Shown: positions 43,554 to 51,589 of the stretch, in pieces
Position numbering within the stretch: the first letter of the stretch is position 1
Layout: each line of letters begins with the position of its first letter
DNA from: an uncultured Selenomonas sp.
GTDB taxonomy: Bacteria; Bacillota; Negativicutes; Selenomonadales; Selenomonadaceae
Direction of reading: 5' to 3'
DNA: 51,589 bases
Assembly: GCA_902766095.1 (NCBI GenBank)
Contig: CACXCN010000039.1
Span: 1-51,589, forward strand
Made by a program: the position numbers and the translations under genes
Notes under the pieces: model-generated
The model's input: the letters and a program-made list of their open reading frames with translations, nothing else
What the model was told of the DNA's origin: nothing
The model's database searches: none

Positions 43554-44843
43554 TTACTCAGCGATGTTATCGATGATGAAACGAGCCGTTTTCTGACGCA
43601 GGACGGTGCTGACGAGGTCGCCCATACGGCCCTGCTCGCGGATAATCTTCACGACCTGTTTCGGCGTTGCGCCATACTGCATGGCCATCATAGCTACCTG
43701 CTGATTGAGGTCTTCGTTCTCGACCTTGATATCCTCAGCCTTGGCAACTTCCTCGAGCATGAGGTCAGTCTTGACGTTCTTCTCCGCCGTCTCGCGATAA
43801 TCCTCGCGGATCTTGGCCATGTTCGTGCCGGCATACTGGAGATACTGCTCGAGCTTCATGCCCTGCTGCTCGAGGCGCAGAGCCATCTCCTGCACCATAG
43901 CCGTCACGCGGTTGTCGACCATGACTGCCGGGATATCGACCGTCGTGTTCTCCGTAGCCTGCTCGATGGCAGCCGTGCGCTGATCGCTCTCTGCCTTGCG
44001 CTCTGCATTGGCCTCGAGGTTCTTGCGTACGTCAGCCTTGAGCTCATCGAGCGTCTGGAACTTGCTGATCTCTTTGACGAGCTCATCATTGATCTCCGGT
44101 ACGACCTTGCGCTTGATGCTGTGGACGACGCACTTGAACGTAGCATCCTTGTCCGCCAGATCCTTGGAGTGATAGTCCTCAGGGAACTTGACATTGACAT
44201 CGCGCTCCTCGCCGACTTTCGCGCCGACAAGCTGATCCTCGAAGCCCGGTATGAAGCTGCCCGAGCCAATCTGCAGCGGGTAATCCTTGCCCTCGCCGCC
44301 CTCGAACTTCTCGCCATCGACATAGCCAGTGAAGTCGAGCGTGATGAAGTCGCCGTCAGCAACTGCAGCGCCTTCCTCGGCATCGACCATCTCGGCCTTG
44401 CGCTCAGCCATGTTCTTGACCTGCTTGTCGACATCCTCGTCCGTGACCTCGTCGACCTTCTTCTCGATCTTGAGGCCCTTGTACTCGCCAAGCTTTACCT
44501 CCGGGCGCGGGGTGAACGTAGCCTTGAACACGACATCCTTGCCCTCTTCGAGCGTTACGATATCGATTTCCGGACGGGTCACCGGCGTCATCTTCTGATC
44601 AGCGAAAGCATCGTCAAGAGCTTTCGGAGCGAGGACGTCGAACGACTCCTGCATGATGGCATCTTTGCCGAGATGACGCTCCAGAATGATTTTCGGAGCC
44701 TTACCCTTGCGGAAGCCAGGGATATTTACACGGTTAGCAAGACTCTTGCAGGCTTTCTTCTCTGCATCGGCAAGCGTTGCTGCCTCTACTTCTATAGTCA
44801 GGGTTACCTGCTGGTTCTCACCATTCTCTGCCGTTACTTTCAT
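43554..44843 (-). CDS. tig: Trigger factor
   Basis: This ribosome-associated chaperone and peptidyl-prolyl isomerase meets nascent chains at the exit tunnel. The 429-residue protein has the N-domain with the ribosome-binding signature (VNIPGFRKGKAPK, family GFRxGxxP). The FKBP-type domain is at about 150-240 (GDFITLDFTGYVDG, FEGGEGKDYPLQIGSGSFIPGF cut here as two blocks), and a long helical C-domain follows. ATG 44843 fits the family start (MKVTAENGENQQ); the AGGAGG is 12 bases away. It heads the tig-clpP-clpX transcript. Confidence 0.97.
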   Translation of the reverse strand: MKVTAENGENQQVTLTIEVEAATLADAEKKACKSLANRVNIPGFRKGKAPKIILERHLGKDAIMQESFDVLAPKALDDAFADQKMTPVTRPEIDIVTLEEGKDVVFKATFTPRPEVKLGEYKGLKIEKKVDEVTDEDVDKQVKNMAERKAEMVDAEEGAAVADGDFITLDFTGYVDGEKFEGGEGKDYPLQIGSGSFIPGFEDQLVGAKVGEERDVNVKFPEDYHSKDLADKDATFKCVVHSIKRKVVPEINDELVKEISKFQTLDELKADVRKNLEANAERKAESDQRTAAIEQATENTTVDIPAVMVDNRVTAMVQEMALRLEQQGMKLEQYLQYAGTNMAKIREDYRETAEKNVKTDLMLEEVAKAEDIKVENEDLNQQVAMMAMQYGATPKQVVKIIREQGRMGDLVSTVLRQKTARFIIDNIAE

Positions 44844-44920
44844 TGTTTGGGGATACCTCCTACATTTATATCGTTGCTTTTGGCAAATGCCTATCTGACA
44901 AATTATGTCATACAATGTTC

Positions 44921-44949
44921 ATCATAGCACAAAAGGAACAGGAATACAA
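44921..44949 (-). promoter_or_regulatory. Promoter of tig-clpP-clpX
   Basis: On the minus strand, -35 TTGTAT (44944-44949) and -10 TATGAT with TGC extension (44921-44926) are 17 bases apart. No CtsR or CIRCE/HrcA operator was recognised nearby. Confidence 0.65.
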
Positions 44950-45034
44950 GTTCAACTGCATGACACGGGCACATCCGGTCCCTCTACAAGCTCTGCGGGA
45001 GCTGGCATGGCACATCCTGCTCCCCGCCTCTGAC

Positions 45035-46174
45035 TTACCAACTGCCTGTCCGGCTCGCTGCGGCAGCCGGACGGAAGAAACGGCCCAGTCCCTGAGCCAG
45101 CGCCTCGGCCATCTTCATCTGGAAAGACGGATCGGCCAGCAGCTGCTCCTCCTGCGGGTTCGTCAGGAATCCGAGCTCGACGAGCGTAGCCGGCAGGGTG
45201 CCGGCGTGGCGCAGTACATAGAATCGCGCCGTCTTCGTCCCACGGTCTTTCAATCCGCCCTTGGCGACGAGCTCCTCATCCATGAGCTTCGCCAAGCGGT
45301 AGCTTTCCGTGCTCGGAGCATAGTAGTACGTCTCGACACCATTGGCCGACGGACTCGAGAACGCGTTGCAGTGCACGCAGACGAATGCCTCGGCGCCCGG
45401 CGTATGCAGCCCGACATCGATACGCGCCTGCAGTTCATCATCGTCCGAGGCATTCGGTCCATAGACATCTCGATCCGTCTCGCGGGTCATGACGACATGG
45501 GCCCCAGAATTCTCGAGCAGCTGACGCAGCTTCTGGGACACGCTGAGCGTGACATCTTTTTCGAGTACGCCGCTCGCACCGCGCGCCCCGCTGTCGCTGC
45601 CACCATGACCGGGGTCGATGACGATGGTACGACCGGATACGCCTGGTATCTTTGCCATCTCGAGCGGCTTCATTACCTCGATGACGAGACGCCACGGGAT
45701 TCCCTTGCGGCGATCAGCTTCGAGCGTCGTCACGCGGTACGCCTTGCTCTTATCTACATTATAAAGCGAGTTTACCGCATTGACCTTGATCACGGTATGA
45801 CGGCGTTCCGGTTCTTCGATGCTCACCTTATTGACCAGCTGGCTCTTTATCCCGATATCCTTACGCAGCTTGCCGCGCCGCGTATTCGGCAGGTCGATGA
45901 CGAGCTGCTTGCCCTGCTCTGCCACTGTGTACTGTGCCCGTCCCGGCTCCATACCGATTTCGATGCGCAGGGCCGGCTGTCCATCGACCGTCGTGTCGTA
46001 CGTCTGGAAATAATTGAGCTTCTGCACCGCACTGCGCGCCTCAGCTCCGGTCGGCAGCATGCAGAGCGCCGCTATGAGCAGCACCAGCCCCAGCAGCCGC
46101 CAGCCTTTCTTTTGCTTACCTGGCAAGAAATATCGCCTCCGAAAACTAAAACCTTGACTTTGCGAAACGGTCAT
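45035..46174 (-). CDS. N-acetylmuramoyl-L-alanine amidase with AMIN domain
   Basis: This secreted peptidoglycan amidase has 379 residues. A basic N-terminus and hydrophobic signal segment (about 25-43, ending PTGAEA) are followed by an AMIN domain for envelope targeting (about 50-170) and an Amidase_3 zinc domain (about 180-365). Zinc and catalytic motifs are IVIDPGHGGSDSGA (first His), LEKDVTL (Glu), FVCVHCNAF (second His) and ATLVELGFLTN (catalytic Glu). It cleaves the bond between MurNAc and the stem peptide during division or cell-wall turnover. Its start overlaps the DUF3006 stop by four bases. Confidence 0.94.
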   Translation of the reverse strand: MTVSQSQGFSFRRRYFLPGKQKKGWRLLGLVLLIAALCMLPTGAEARSAVQKLNYFQTYDTTVDGQPALRIEIGMEPGRAQYTVAEQGKQLVIDLPNTRRGKLRKDIGIKSQLVNKVSIEEPERRHTVIKVNAVNSLYNVDKSKAYRVTTLEADRRKGIPWRLVIEVMKPLEMAKIPGVSGRTIVIDPGHGGSDSGARGASGVLEKDVTLSVSQKLRQLLENSGAHVVMTRETDRDVYGPNASDDDELQARIDVGLHTPGAEAFVCVHCNAFSSPSANGVETYYYAPSTESYRLAKLMDEELVAKGGLKDRGTKTARFYVLRHAGTLPATLVELGFLTNPQEEQLLADPSFQMKMAEALAQGLGRFFRPAAAASRTGSW

Positions 46175-46374
46175 TCATCCCGGAGGGCCAATGCTTCCTG
46201 CTCCGCCTGCTCGGTCGTCTCCTTATCATAGCTGATATCGAGCAGCAGATAGTCCCCCTCGTGGACGTCCGACGGCAGATAGGCACGGGGGAAATTGACC
46301 TTCTTCATGTCATCTCCGAGCAACAGCACGGCCAGATTGCCCTCATCGCGGTCATAGTATGCCGATATCTTCAT
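46171..46374 (-). CDS. DUF3006-type small protein
   Basis: This 67-residue protein starts MKISAYYDRDEGNLAVLLLGDD and continues FPRAYLPSDVHEGDYLLLDISYD. The pattern (D-R-x-E-G-x-x-A-V near the start, then LP...EGDxL) matches DUF3006, small beta proteins of unknown role. In Firmicutes they are commonly encoded next to ComEC-like MBL-fold proteins, as here. The start overlaps the MBL gene stop by four bases and the stop overlaps the amidase start, so all three should be translated together. Confidence 0.8.
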   Translation of the reverse strand: MKISAYYDRDEGNLAVLLLGDDMKKVNFPRAYLPSDVHEGDYLLLDISYDKETTEQAEQEALALRDE

Positions 46375-47330
46375 TGCGCCTCACCTGCCTCCGGCTTCAC
46401 CTCATAGCCCTGGCCATCCGTGGTCACGGTTATGGTGCCATTGCGATCTGTCTCATAAATCTTGAGCTTCATGGCATGGTATTTCTTCATCGTCTCTTTA
46501 TGCGGATGGCCGTAGTCATTGCCCTGCCCGCAGGAGATGAGAGCAGTCTCTGGTCTGACGGCCCGCAGGAAATCAGCCGATGAAGAGGTCTTGCTGCCAT
46601 GATGTCCCGATTTTAGCACCGTACTATGAATTTCTCCTGCATACATGGCCAATACTTGCTTCTCGGCCTCTTTCTCGGCATCACCCGTGAACATCATCGA
46701 GAACTGGCCGAATGTCAGGCGACCGACCACGGACTCGTTGTTCGGGTCATGCTTGTAGCCTTTCTGGCTGCCCTGCTGCACGAGATCTGCACTGGGCCAC
46801 AGGACCTTGAACTTGGCCCCGCTACCGAAATCAAGCTCATCGCCAGCCTTGAGCCCCTTATGCTCGATACCTTTGGCTTTCAGCGTCTTCATATAGCTGC
46901 GATAGAGCTTCGAGGTCGAGGGCATGCCATTATCATAGACGGCCTTGACTTCATATTTGCTGAGCACGACGTCCATGCCGCCGATGTGATCGGCATGCGG
47001 ATGCGTCAGTATCACCTTGTCAATTTTCCTGACCCCGGCCTTCTCGAGCTCGCGCTGGAGCTTGTCGCGTTCATCGACATCACTCGTATCGATGAGCACG
47101 GTCTGCTCCGCCGTCTGTATCAGGACGGAATCCCCCTGACCGACGTTGAGCATCTTGATGATGACCTTCCCCTCCGGCACCGCCGCGTTATCCGCGGCTG
47201 CCGGCTTTGCAGCCTGCGAGCTCGCGGCACTGCTGCTGTCCCCTGAGCTCGTCGTCTGATTGCCGCAACCGGCCAGCAGGGCCACCAGCAGCAAAATGAC
47301 TCCCAGTATGAAACCTGTCTTCTTGCGCAT
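46371..47330 (-). CDS. MBL-fold lipoprotein related to the ComEC/Rec2 C-terminal domain
   Basis: The 319-residue protein has a lipoprotein signal (lipobox LLAGC, Cys22) and a Ser/Ala-rich spacer, then a metallo-beta-lactamase domain of the ComEC-like type. The domain shows MLNVGQGDSVLIQT (61-73), LIDTSD, ILTHPHADHIGGMD (HxHxDH at 110-115), MFTGDAEKEAE, LKSGHHGSKTSSS and ISCGQGNDYGHPH. In ComEC this domain is thought to degrade or handle DNA outside the membrane; free-standing lipoproteins of this type have no settled function. It lies between a small membrane protein and the DUF3006 gene. Confidence 0.88.
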   Translation of the reverse strand: MRKKTGFILGVILLLVALLAGCGNQTTSSGDSSSAASSQAAKPAAADNAAVPEGKVIIKMLNVGQGDSVLIQTAEQTVLIDTSDVDERDKLQRELEKAGVRKIDKVILTHPHADHIGGMDVVLSKYEVKAVYDNGMPSTSKLYRSYMKTLKAKGIEHKGLKAGDELDFGSGAKFKVLWPSADLVQQGSQKGYKHDPNNESVVGRLTFGQFSMMFTGDAEKEAEKQVLAMYAGEIHSTVLKSGHHGSKTSSSADFLRAVRPETALISCGQGNDYGHPHKETMKKYHAMKLKIYETDRNGTITVTTDGQGYEVKPEAGEAQ

Positions 47331-47361
47331 CAGTCTTTCTCCTATATCCTGGCGCCCCGGC

Positions 47362-47637
47362 TCAGGCGCGTCCCGTATAATATATGTAGCCGCGCACCGC
47401 CAGCATGATGAACCACACGCCGAAGCAGACGCAGTACACGATTTCTATGGTTCCCATGTTGCTGTAGTCGATGCTGAATCCGAACAGATAGATCGCGATC
47501 AGCGCGATCAGATAATCCATGGGCTTGAACGCTTTGCGGTACCAGGGCTTGTCCCCCTTCTGACGCTGGGCCTCCCGCTCGCGGTCTGCGTCATTCATGT
47601 GCTGGCTGCGATGAATCTTTCTCGACATCTTTGACAT
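47362..47637 (-). CDS. Small membrane protein with two transmembrane segments
   Basis: The 91-residue product has a very polar, basic N-terminus (MSKMSRKIHRSQHMNDADRE), then PWYRKAFKPMDYLIALIAIYLFGF and a second hydrophobic span (IVYCVCFGVWFIMLAV). I do not recognise a family. ATG 47637 is placed nine bases after GAGG; ATG 47643 is possible. It is the first gene of the envelope transcript, 31 bases before the MBL lipoprotein gene. Confidence 0.7.
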   Translation of the reverse strand: MSKMSRKIHRSQHMNDADREREAQRQKGDKPWYRKAFKPMDYLIALIAIYLFGFSIDYSNMGTIEIVYCVCFGVWFIMLAVRGYIYYTGRA

Positions 47638-47679
47638 TTGCATGCACCTCTCTGAATCGTCTTTCACAACAGTACGGCA

Positions 47680-47710
47680 AAAGAAAAAGTGCCCACCATC
47701 AGGCAGGCAC
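47680..47710 (-). terminator. Terminator after argH, within the leader of the envelope operon
   Basis: GTGCCTGCC and GGTGGGCAC (47689-47710) pair with two G-T pairs around TGAT. On the minus strand they are followed by TTTTTCTTTTG. A good promoter lies just upstream at 47734-47762, so the hairpin can act both as the arg operon end and as an attenuator for the next genes. Confidence 0.7.
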
Positions 47711-47733
47711 CATATATGACCTGTAGTAACTCA

Positions 47734-47762
47734 ATTCTACTAGAGAACCAGACCATATGCAA
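47734..47762 (-). promoter_or_regulatory. Promoter of the membrane protein/MBL/DUF3006/amidase operon
   Basis: On the minus strand, -35 TTGCAT (47757-47762) and -10 TAGAAT (47734-47739) are 17 bases apart. Transcription would start near 47727, less than 20 bases before the terminator hairpin. Confidence 0.6.
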
Positions 47763-47784
47763 GTACTTATTGAATGATCCCGCT

Positions 47785-49212
47785 TCATTCGACGCGTATC
47801 TGCTTCTCGGCGTCAGCCTCCGATACGTCATGCTCGCTCTTGATGAGCTCGCGTGCCGCCGCCAGCTGACGGGCGACCTCTTTATAGGATGTGCCGCCAT
47901 AGGAGTTGCGGTTGCGCACGCAGGTCTCCGGCTTTATCGCCTCGTAGACATCGTCTTCGATGAGCGGCGACAGGGCCTTGTACTCATCGAGGGTGAAGTC
48001 CTGCAGATACTTGCCGCGCTCGATTCCCTCGCGCACGGCCCGACCGGATATTGCATGGGCCTGGCGGAAGGGGATGCCCTTCTTGGCCAGATAATCAGCC
48101 AGATCCGTAGCGTTCGAGTAGTCGTCCGTCACCGCCCGGCGCATGACATCCTCATGCACTTTCAGGCCGCGGATGAGCTGCGCGTAGACCGACAGGGAGA
48201 ACTTGACGGTATCGATGGCATCGAATATGCCCTCTTTATCCTCCTGCAAGTCCTTGTTGTATGCGAGCGGCAGTCCCTTGACCGTCGTGAGCATGGCCAT
48301 AAGATGGCCGATGACGCGTCCGGTCTTGCCGCGTACGAGTTCCGAAACATCCGGATTCTTCTTCTGCGGCATGATTGAGGAGCCGGTGCAATGTGCATCG
48401 TCGAGCTCGATGAAATCGAACTCGCGCGTGCACCAGAGGCAGGTCTCCTCAGAGAGACGCGACATGTGCACCATGAGTATGGACGCTGCGGACAGGAACT
48501 CCATGATATAGTCGCGGTCGCTGACCGCATCGAGGCTGTTGCCATAGATATCGCCGAAGTTCAGCAGACTCTGCACATACTGGCGATCGATGGGGAACGT
48601 CGTGCCTGCCAGAGCGGCAGCTCCGAGCGGCATGATGTCAGCGCGCTTGTAGACGCCTTCGAACCGGGCGAAATCGCGTGCCAGCATAGCGAAGTACGCC
48701 AGCAGATGATGCGAGAACAGGATCGGCTGCGCCCGCTGCAGGTGCGTGTAGCCCGGCATGATGACGTCGGAGTACTTCTCTGCCGTCTCGACGAGAGCCT
48801 GCTGCAGATTCTCGATCTCCTGCATGATGGCCACGGTCTCACGCCGCACGTACATGTGCGTATCGAGAGCGACCTGATCGTTGCGGGAGCGTGCCGTGTG
48901 CAGACGTCCGCCCGCTTCGCCTATGGCATCAGTCAGGCGCTTCTCGATATTCATATGGATATCCTCGAGCTCGACTGAGAAATCAAAATCCCCAGCCTCG
49001 ATCTTCTTCAGGATATCCTTGAGTCCCTTGATGATGGCTTCTTTATCTTCCTTGCTGATGATGCCGCATTTTTCCAGCATCGTCGCATGCGCGATGGAGC
49101 CAGCGATATCCTCGTGATACATGCGCTTATCGAAGTTGATCGAAGCCTGGAACTCGTTGATCATTTCATCGGTCGTCTTGGCAAAGCGGCCTCCCCAGAG
49201 TTTATCGCTCAT
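47785..49212 (-). CDS. argH: Argininosuccinate lyase
   Basis: ArgH cleaves argininosuccinate to arginine and fumarate, the last step of arginine synthesis. The 475-residue product has the family start [14 protein letters not shown], the [12 protein letters not shown] substrate loop, the catalytic His region [16 protein letters not shown] and the fumarase-superfamily signature [12 protein letters not shown] with the catalytic serine. Its start overlaps the argG stop by four bases (ATGA), so it is translationally coupled as third gene of argF-argG-argH. Confidence 0.98.
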   Translation of the reverse strand: MSDKLWGGRFAKTTDEMINEFQASINFDKRMYHEDIAGSIAHATMLEKCGIISKEDKEAIIKGLKDILKKIEAGDFDFSVELEDIHMNIEKRLTDAIGEAGGRLHTARSRNDQVALDTHMYVRRETVAIMQEIENLQQALVETAEKYSDVIMPGYTHLQRAQPILFSHHLLAYFAMLARDFARFEGVYKRADIMPLGAAALAGTTFPIDRQYVQSLLNFGDIYGNSLDAVSDRDYIMEFLSAASILMVHMSRLSEETCLWCTREFDFIELDDAHCTGSSIMPQKKNPDVSELVRGKTGRVIGHLMAMLTTVKGLPLAYNKDLQEDKEGIFDAIDTVKFSLSVYAQLIRGLKVHEDVMRRAVTDDYSNATDLADYLAKKGIPFRQAHAISGRAVREGIERGKYLQDFTLDEYKALSPLIEDDVYEAIKPETCVRNRNSYGGTSYKEVARQLAAARELIKSEHDVSEADAEKQIRVE

Positions 49213-50426
49213 TTGCCAGTCTTCTCCTGCATGAGCGCGCGCACCTGGAGCGGCAGGCCGAACAGATTGATGAAGCCCGTAGCATCAGCCTGGTTGTACA
49301 CATCATCATGCTCGAACGTGACGAACTCCTTGTTGTAGAGCGAGTACTCCGACTTCGAGCCTGCCGATATGATGCTGCCCTTGTAGAGCTTCAGGCGGAC
49401 CGTACCGGTCACCGTGCGCTGCGTGCTCTCGACGAAAGCGGCCAGAGCCTCGCGCAGCTGGCAGAACCACATGCCATCATAGACGAGCTCGCCATAGCGG
49501 ATGGCGACATGCTGCTTATAATGGAACGTAGCGCGGTCGAGCGTCAGGTACTCGAGCTCGCGATGAGCGTAGTAGAGGATGGATCCGCCAGGATTCTCAT
49601 AGACGCCGCGGGACTTCATGCCGACGAGGCGGTTCTCGCAGAGGTCGACGATGCCGACGCCGTTGCGCGCACCGATCTCATTGAGCTCGGTCAGCAGCTC
49701 GACAGCACCGAGCTTCTTGCCATTGACAGCTACCGGCTTGCCCTGCTCGAAATCGATTGTGACGTACTCCGGCTTGTCCGGTGCATCCTCCGGAGCCTTC
49801 GAAATCAGGAACATGCTGTTGTGCGGCTCGTTGGCCGGATCCTCGAGGTCGGAGCCCTCATGCGACAGATGCCAGATGTTGCGGTCCATGCTGTAGGTCT
49901 TGTTCTCGGTAGCGACCGGCACGCCGTGCTTCTTCGCGTATTCGATCTCCGAGCTGCGGGAGTCGAGGTCCCATTCACGCCACGGAGCGATGATCTTTAT
50001 GTTCGGAGCCAGCGCCTTTACCGTCAGCTCGAAGCGGACCTGGTCATTGCCCTTGCCGGTCGCGCCGTGGGCTATGGCGTCAGCGCCCTCTTTCTTCGCG
50101 ATCTCGACGAGCTTCTTCGCTATGAGCGGACGGGCGAACGACGTGCCGAGCAGGTATTTGCCCTCGTAGACGGCATCCGCCTGCAGCGTCGGCCAGACGA
50201 AGTCCTCAAGGAACTCTTTCGTGAGGTCCTCGATATAGACCTTCGAAGCGCCCGATTTCAGTGCCTTGTCATGGACGACATTGAGCTCGTCGCCCTGGCC
50301 GATATCGGCGCAGCAGGCGATGACCTCGCAGCCATCGTAGTTCTCTTTGAGCCAGGGAATGATAACGGAGGTATCAAGACCGCCGGAATATGCCAGTACG
50401 ACTTTGTTCACTTTCTGTTTAGCCAT
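49209..50426 (-). CDS. argG: Argininosuccinate synthase
   Basis: ArgG condenses citrulline and aspartate with ATP to argininosuccinate. The 405-residue protein has the PP-loop [13 protein letters not shown] at the N-terminus, the family block [15 protein letters not shown] and [19 protein letters not shown]. The C-terminal part includes GRRxxxx-type substrate contacts around [22 protein letters not shown] precedes the ATG. It is 46 bases downstream of argF. Confidence 0.98.
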   Translation of the reverse strand: MAKQKVNKVVLAYSGGLDTSVIIPWLKENYDGCEVIACCADIGQGDELNVVHDKALKSGASKVYIEDLTKEFLEDFVWPTLQADAVYEGKYLLGTSFARPLIAKKLVEIAKKEGADAIAHGATGKGNDQVRFELTVKALAPNIKIIAPWREWDLDSRSSEIEYAKKHGVPVATENKTYSMDRNIWHLSHEGSDLEDPANEPHNSMFLISKAPEDAPDKPEYVTIDFEQGKPVAVNGKKLGAVELLTELNEIGARNGVGIVDLCENRLVGMKSRGVYENPGGSILYYAHRELEYLTLDRATFHYKQHVAIRYGELVYDGMWFCQLREALAAFVESTQRTVTGTVRLKLYKGSIISAGSKSEYSLYNKEFVTFEHDDVYNQADATGFINLFGLPLQVRALMQEKTGK

Positions 50427-50472
50427 TTAGAAAACCTCTTTTCAACAATATATCATTTCAGAGCAATGATGC

Positions 50473-51408
50473 TCAGTCCCCCATCGTCAGGGCCATGATG
50501 GCCTTCTGCGTGTGCAGGCGGTTCTCAGCCTCGTCGAATATCACATCGGCGTTCGCCTCGAACACCTCATCGGTGATCTCCTCGCCGCGGTAGGCCGGCA
50601 GACAATGCATGACGATGACGCGCTTGTCCGCTTTCGCCAGCAGTTCCTTGTTCACCTGATAGGGAGCAAAGATCTTCTTGCGCATCTCATGCTCGGCTTC
50701 CTGGCCCATGCTGGCCCAGGTATCGGTCACGACGATATCGGCATCCTTGACCGCCTCGGCCGGATCGGTGACGATGGTGATCGAGGCGCCTGTCTGCTTC
50801 GCATCCTCTATGGCATTCTTCGTGACCGTCGCATCCGGACGATAGTCCTCCGGCGTTGCCGCGACGAACGTCATGCCCGTCTTTGCGGCCCCGTACATGT
50901 ACGAATTCGTCATGTTGTTGCCATCGCCAACATAAGCCATCTTGAGTCCCTTGAGATTCTTGCCCTTGTACTCGCGTATCGTCAGCAGATCTGTCAGAAC
51001 CTGGCAGGGATGCAGGAGATCCGTCAGCGCGTTGATGACCGGCACGCTGGCGTATTTGGCCAGTTCCTCCACGCGGTCATGCCCGAACGTACGGATCATG
51101 ATGCCATCGAGATAGCGGGAGAGCACGCGGGCCGTATCCTTGATCGGCTCGCCGCGGCCGAGCTGCAGATCCCGGTTCGACAGGAACAGCGCCTGTCCGC
51201 CCAGCTGATACATGCCGGTCTCGAACGAGACGCGCGTACGCGTCGAAGATTTCTCGAATATCATGCCCAGCGTCTTACCCGCCAGGATATGATGCTCTAC
51301 GCCGGCCTTCTGCATTGCCTTGAGTTCTTTGGCCAGGTCGAGGATCTCCTCGACCTCGTCGACCGAAAGGTCATGTATTGATAACAGGTCCTTGCCTTTC
51401 AGTGCCAT
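50473..51408 (-). CDS. argF: Ornithine carbamoyltransferase
   Basis: ArgF makes citrulline from ornithine and carbamoyl phosphate. The 311-residue product has the carbamoyl-phosphate motif FEKSSTRTRVSFETG, the HPCQVLTD-type loop (LLHPCQVLTDLLTI), VGDGNNMTNSYM, DTWASMGQE and the ornithine-site HCLPAYRGEEI. Anabolic rather than catabolic use is supported by the argG-argH partners and the operator boxes. ATG 51408 is preceded by GGGAGG eight bases upstream; the ATG five codons earlier overlaps that site and is less likely. Confidence 0.97.
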   Translation of the reverse strand: MALKGKDLLSIHDLSVDEVEEILDLAKELKAMQKAGVEHHILAGKTLGMIFEKSSTRTRVSFETGMYQLGGQALFLSNRDLQLGRGEPIKDTARVLSRYLDGIMIRTFGHDRVEELAKYASVPVINALTDLLHPCQVLTDLLTIREYKGKNLKGLKMAYVGDGNNMTNSYMYGAAKTGMTFVAATPEDYRPDATVTKNAIEDAKQTGASITIVTDPAEAVKDADIVVTDTWASMGQEAEHEMRKKIFAPYQVNKELLAKADKRVIVMHCLPAYRGEEITDEVFEANADVIFDEAENRLHTQKAIMALTMGD

Positions 51409-51423
51409 AAGCCAACCTCCCAT

Positions 51424-51459
51424 ACTGTATATTTATTCATAACTGTGTATATTATACTA
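51424..51459. promoter_or_regulatory. Two adjacent ARG boxes overlapping the argF promoter
   Basis: On the minus strand, box 1 TATGAATAAATATACAGT (51424-51441) differs little from the ArgR consensus TNTGAATWWWWATTCANW. Box 2 TAGTATAATATACACAGT (51442-51459) is weaker and directly adjacent. The -10 TATAAT (51451-51456) lies inside box 2, with a weak -35 TATACA at 51474-51479. This is a repressor arrangement for arginine-dependent control of argFGH. Confidence 0.75.
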
Positions 51460-51589
51460 TGATAAAAGGTAATTGTATATAGTAAAAAGCGGGAAATTTT
51501 GTGAGGCTTCGGGCATCCCTGTGGGTGAATGCCCTGCCCCTGACTGAAATTAGCTATTGAAAAACCATGTTGGTTCCTGTAAAGTATCA
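51460..51589. other. Non-coding right edge of the window
   Basis: About 130 bases upstream of argF hold no credible gene. Besides the -35 of the argF promoter there is a hairpin (GGGCAT/ATGCCC, 51506-51530) with no T-run. Whatever gene lies further right is outside the window. Confidence 0.5.

Noticed and set aside
44843..46231. 462-codon plus-strand open frame
   Set aside because: It overlaps tig's promoter, the amidase and part of DUF3006 in antisense; the conserved zinc amidase motifs are on the other strand.

Overview
The window looks like chromosome from a Negativicutes bacterium (Selenomonadaceae-like, for example Selenomonas, Mitsuokella or Megamonas). This is an inference. It rests on fairly GC-rich DNA carrying Firmicutes-type genes (SepF, EngB, an L7Ae-like ribosomal protein in the str operon, AroH-type chorismate mutase, TypA) together with anaerobe traits (the siroheme decarboxylase pair AhbA/AhbB, CobO, and an NfnB/GltD-like flavoprotein). 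I saw no rRNA, tRNA, CRISPR array, insertion sequence or phage gene. About 40 protein genes are supported, most on the minus strand.

Layout. 1-1534: str operon (L7Ae-like, rpsL, rpsG, start of fusA) behind a strong promoter. 1.6-9.3 kb: aroH, a UbiB-family kinase, an ABC-F ATPase, a secreted glucosaminidase, an AzgA-like permease, crcB and a GalE-like epimerase. 9.6-20.9 kb: an NfnB/GltD-like oxidoreductase, an HD-GYP protein with a palindromic operator candidate, a long divergent glutamine synthetase with a terminator hairpin in its leader, ilvD, cobO, a secreted Fn3-like/SGNH hydrolase, an unrecognised 451-residue protein and a Tat-exported phosphoesterase. 21-25.3 kb: pepD, sepF, typA. 25.5-32.1 kb: a two-gene accessory module. 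32.2-36.6 kb: an aminotransferase, a solute-binding lipoprotein with mmuM, and ahbA-ahbB. 36.6-44.9 kb: engB behind a degenerate histidine kinase, a divergent PepSY-like gene, then lon, clpX, clpP and tig. 45-47.6 kb: an overlapping cell-envelope operon (membrane protein, MBL-fold lipoprotein, DUF3006 protein, AMIN/amidase). 47.8-51.4 kb: argF-argG-argH behind two candidate ARG boxes.

The most interesting region is 25515-32095. It holds a 1838-residue protein with a C-terminal AAA/STAND-type ATPase (Walker A near residue 1481, Walker B near 1569), translationally coupled to a 355-residue protein. The partner looks like a P-loop-less ATPase-type fold ending in an RNxxxH motif of the kind found in HEPN RNases. 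The pair sits alone between housekeeping genes, is less GC-rich than its neighbours, and has a terminator-like hairpin stranded at its left edge. I read it as a candidate NTP-dependent conflict (anti-phage) system. That function is inferred from architecture only.

Other points worth attention are the attenuator-like leader of the glutamine synthetase gene, the histidine kinase that has lost its sensor, HAMP and H-box by an in-frame deletion and now leads the engB transcript, and three direct repeats with 11-bp spacing in front of the PepSY gene although no response regulator remains. Several long open frames lie antisense to real genes; I treat them as artefacts of GC-rich codon use.
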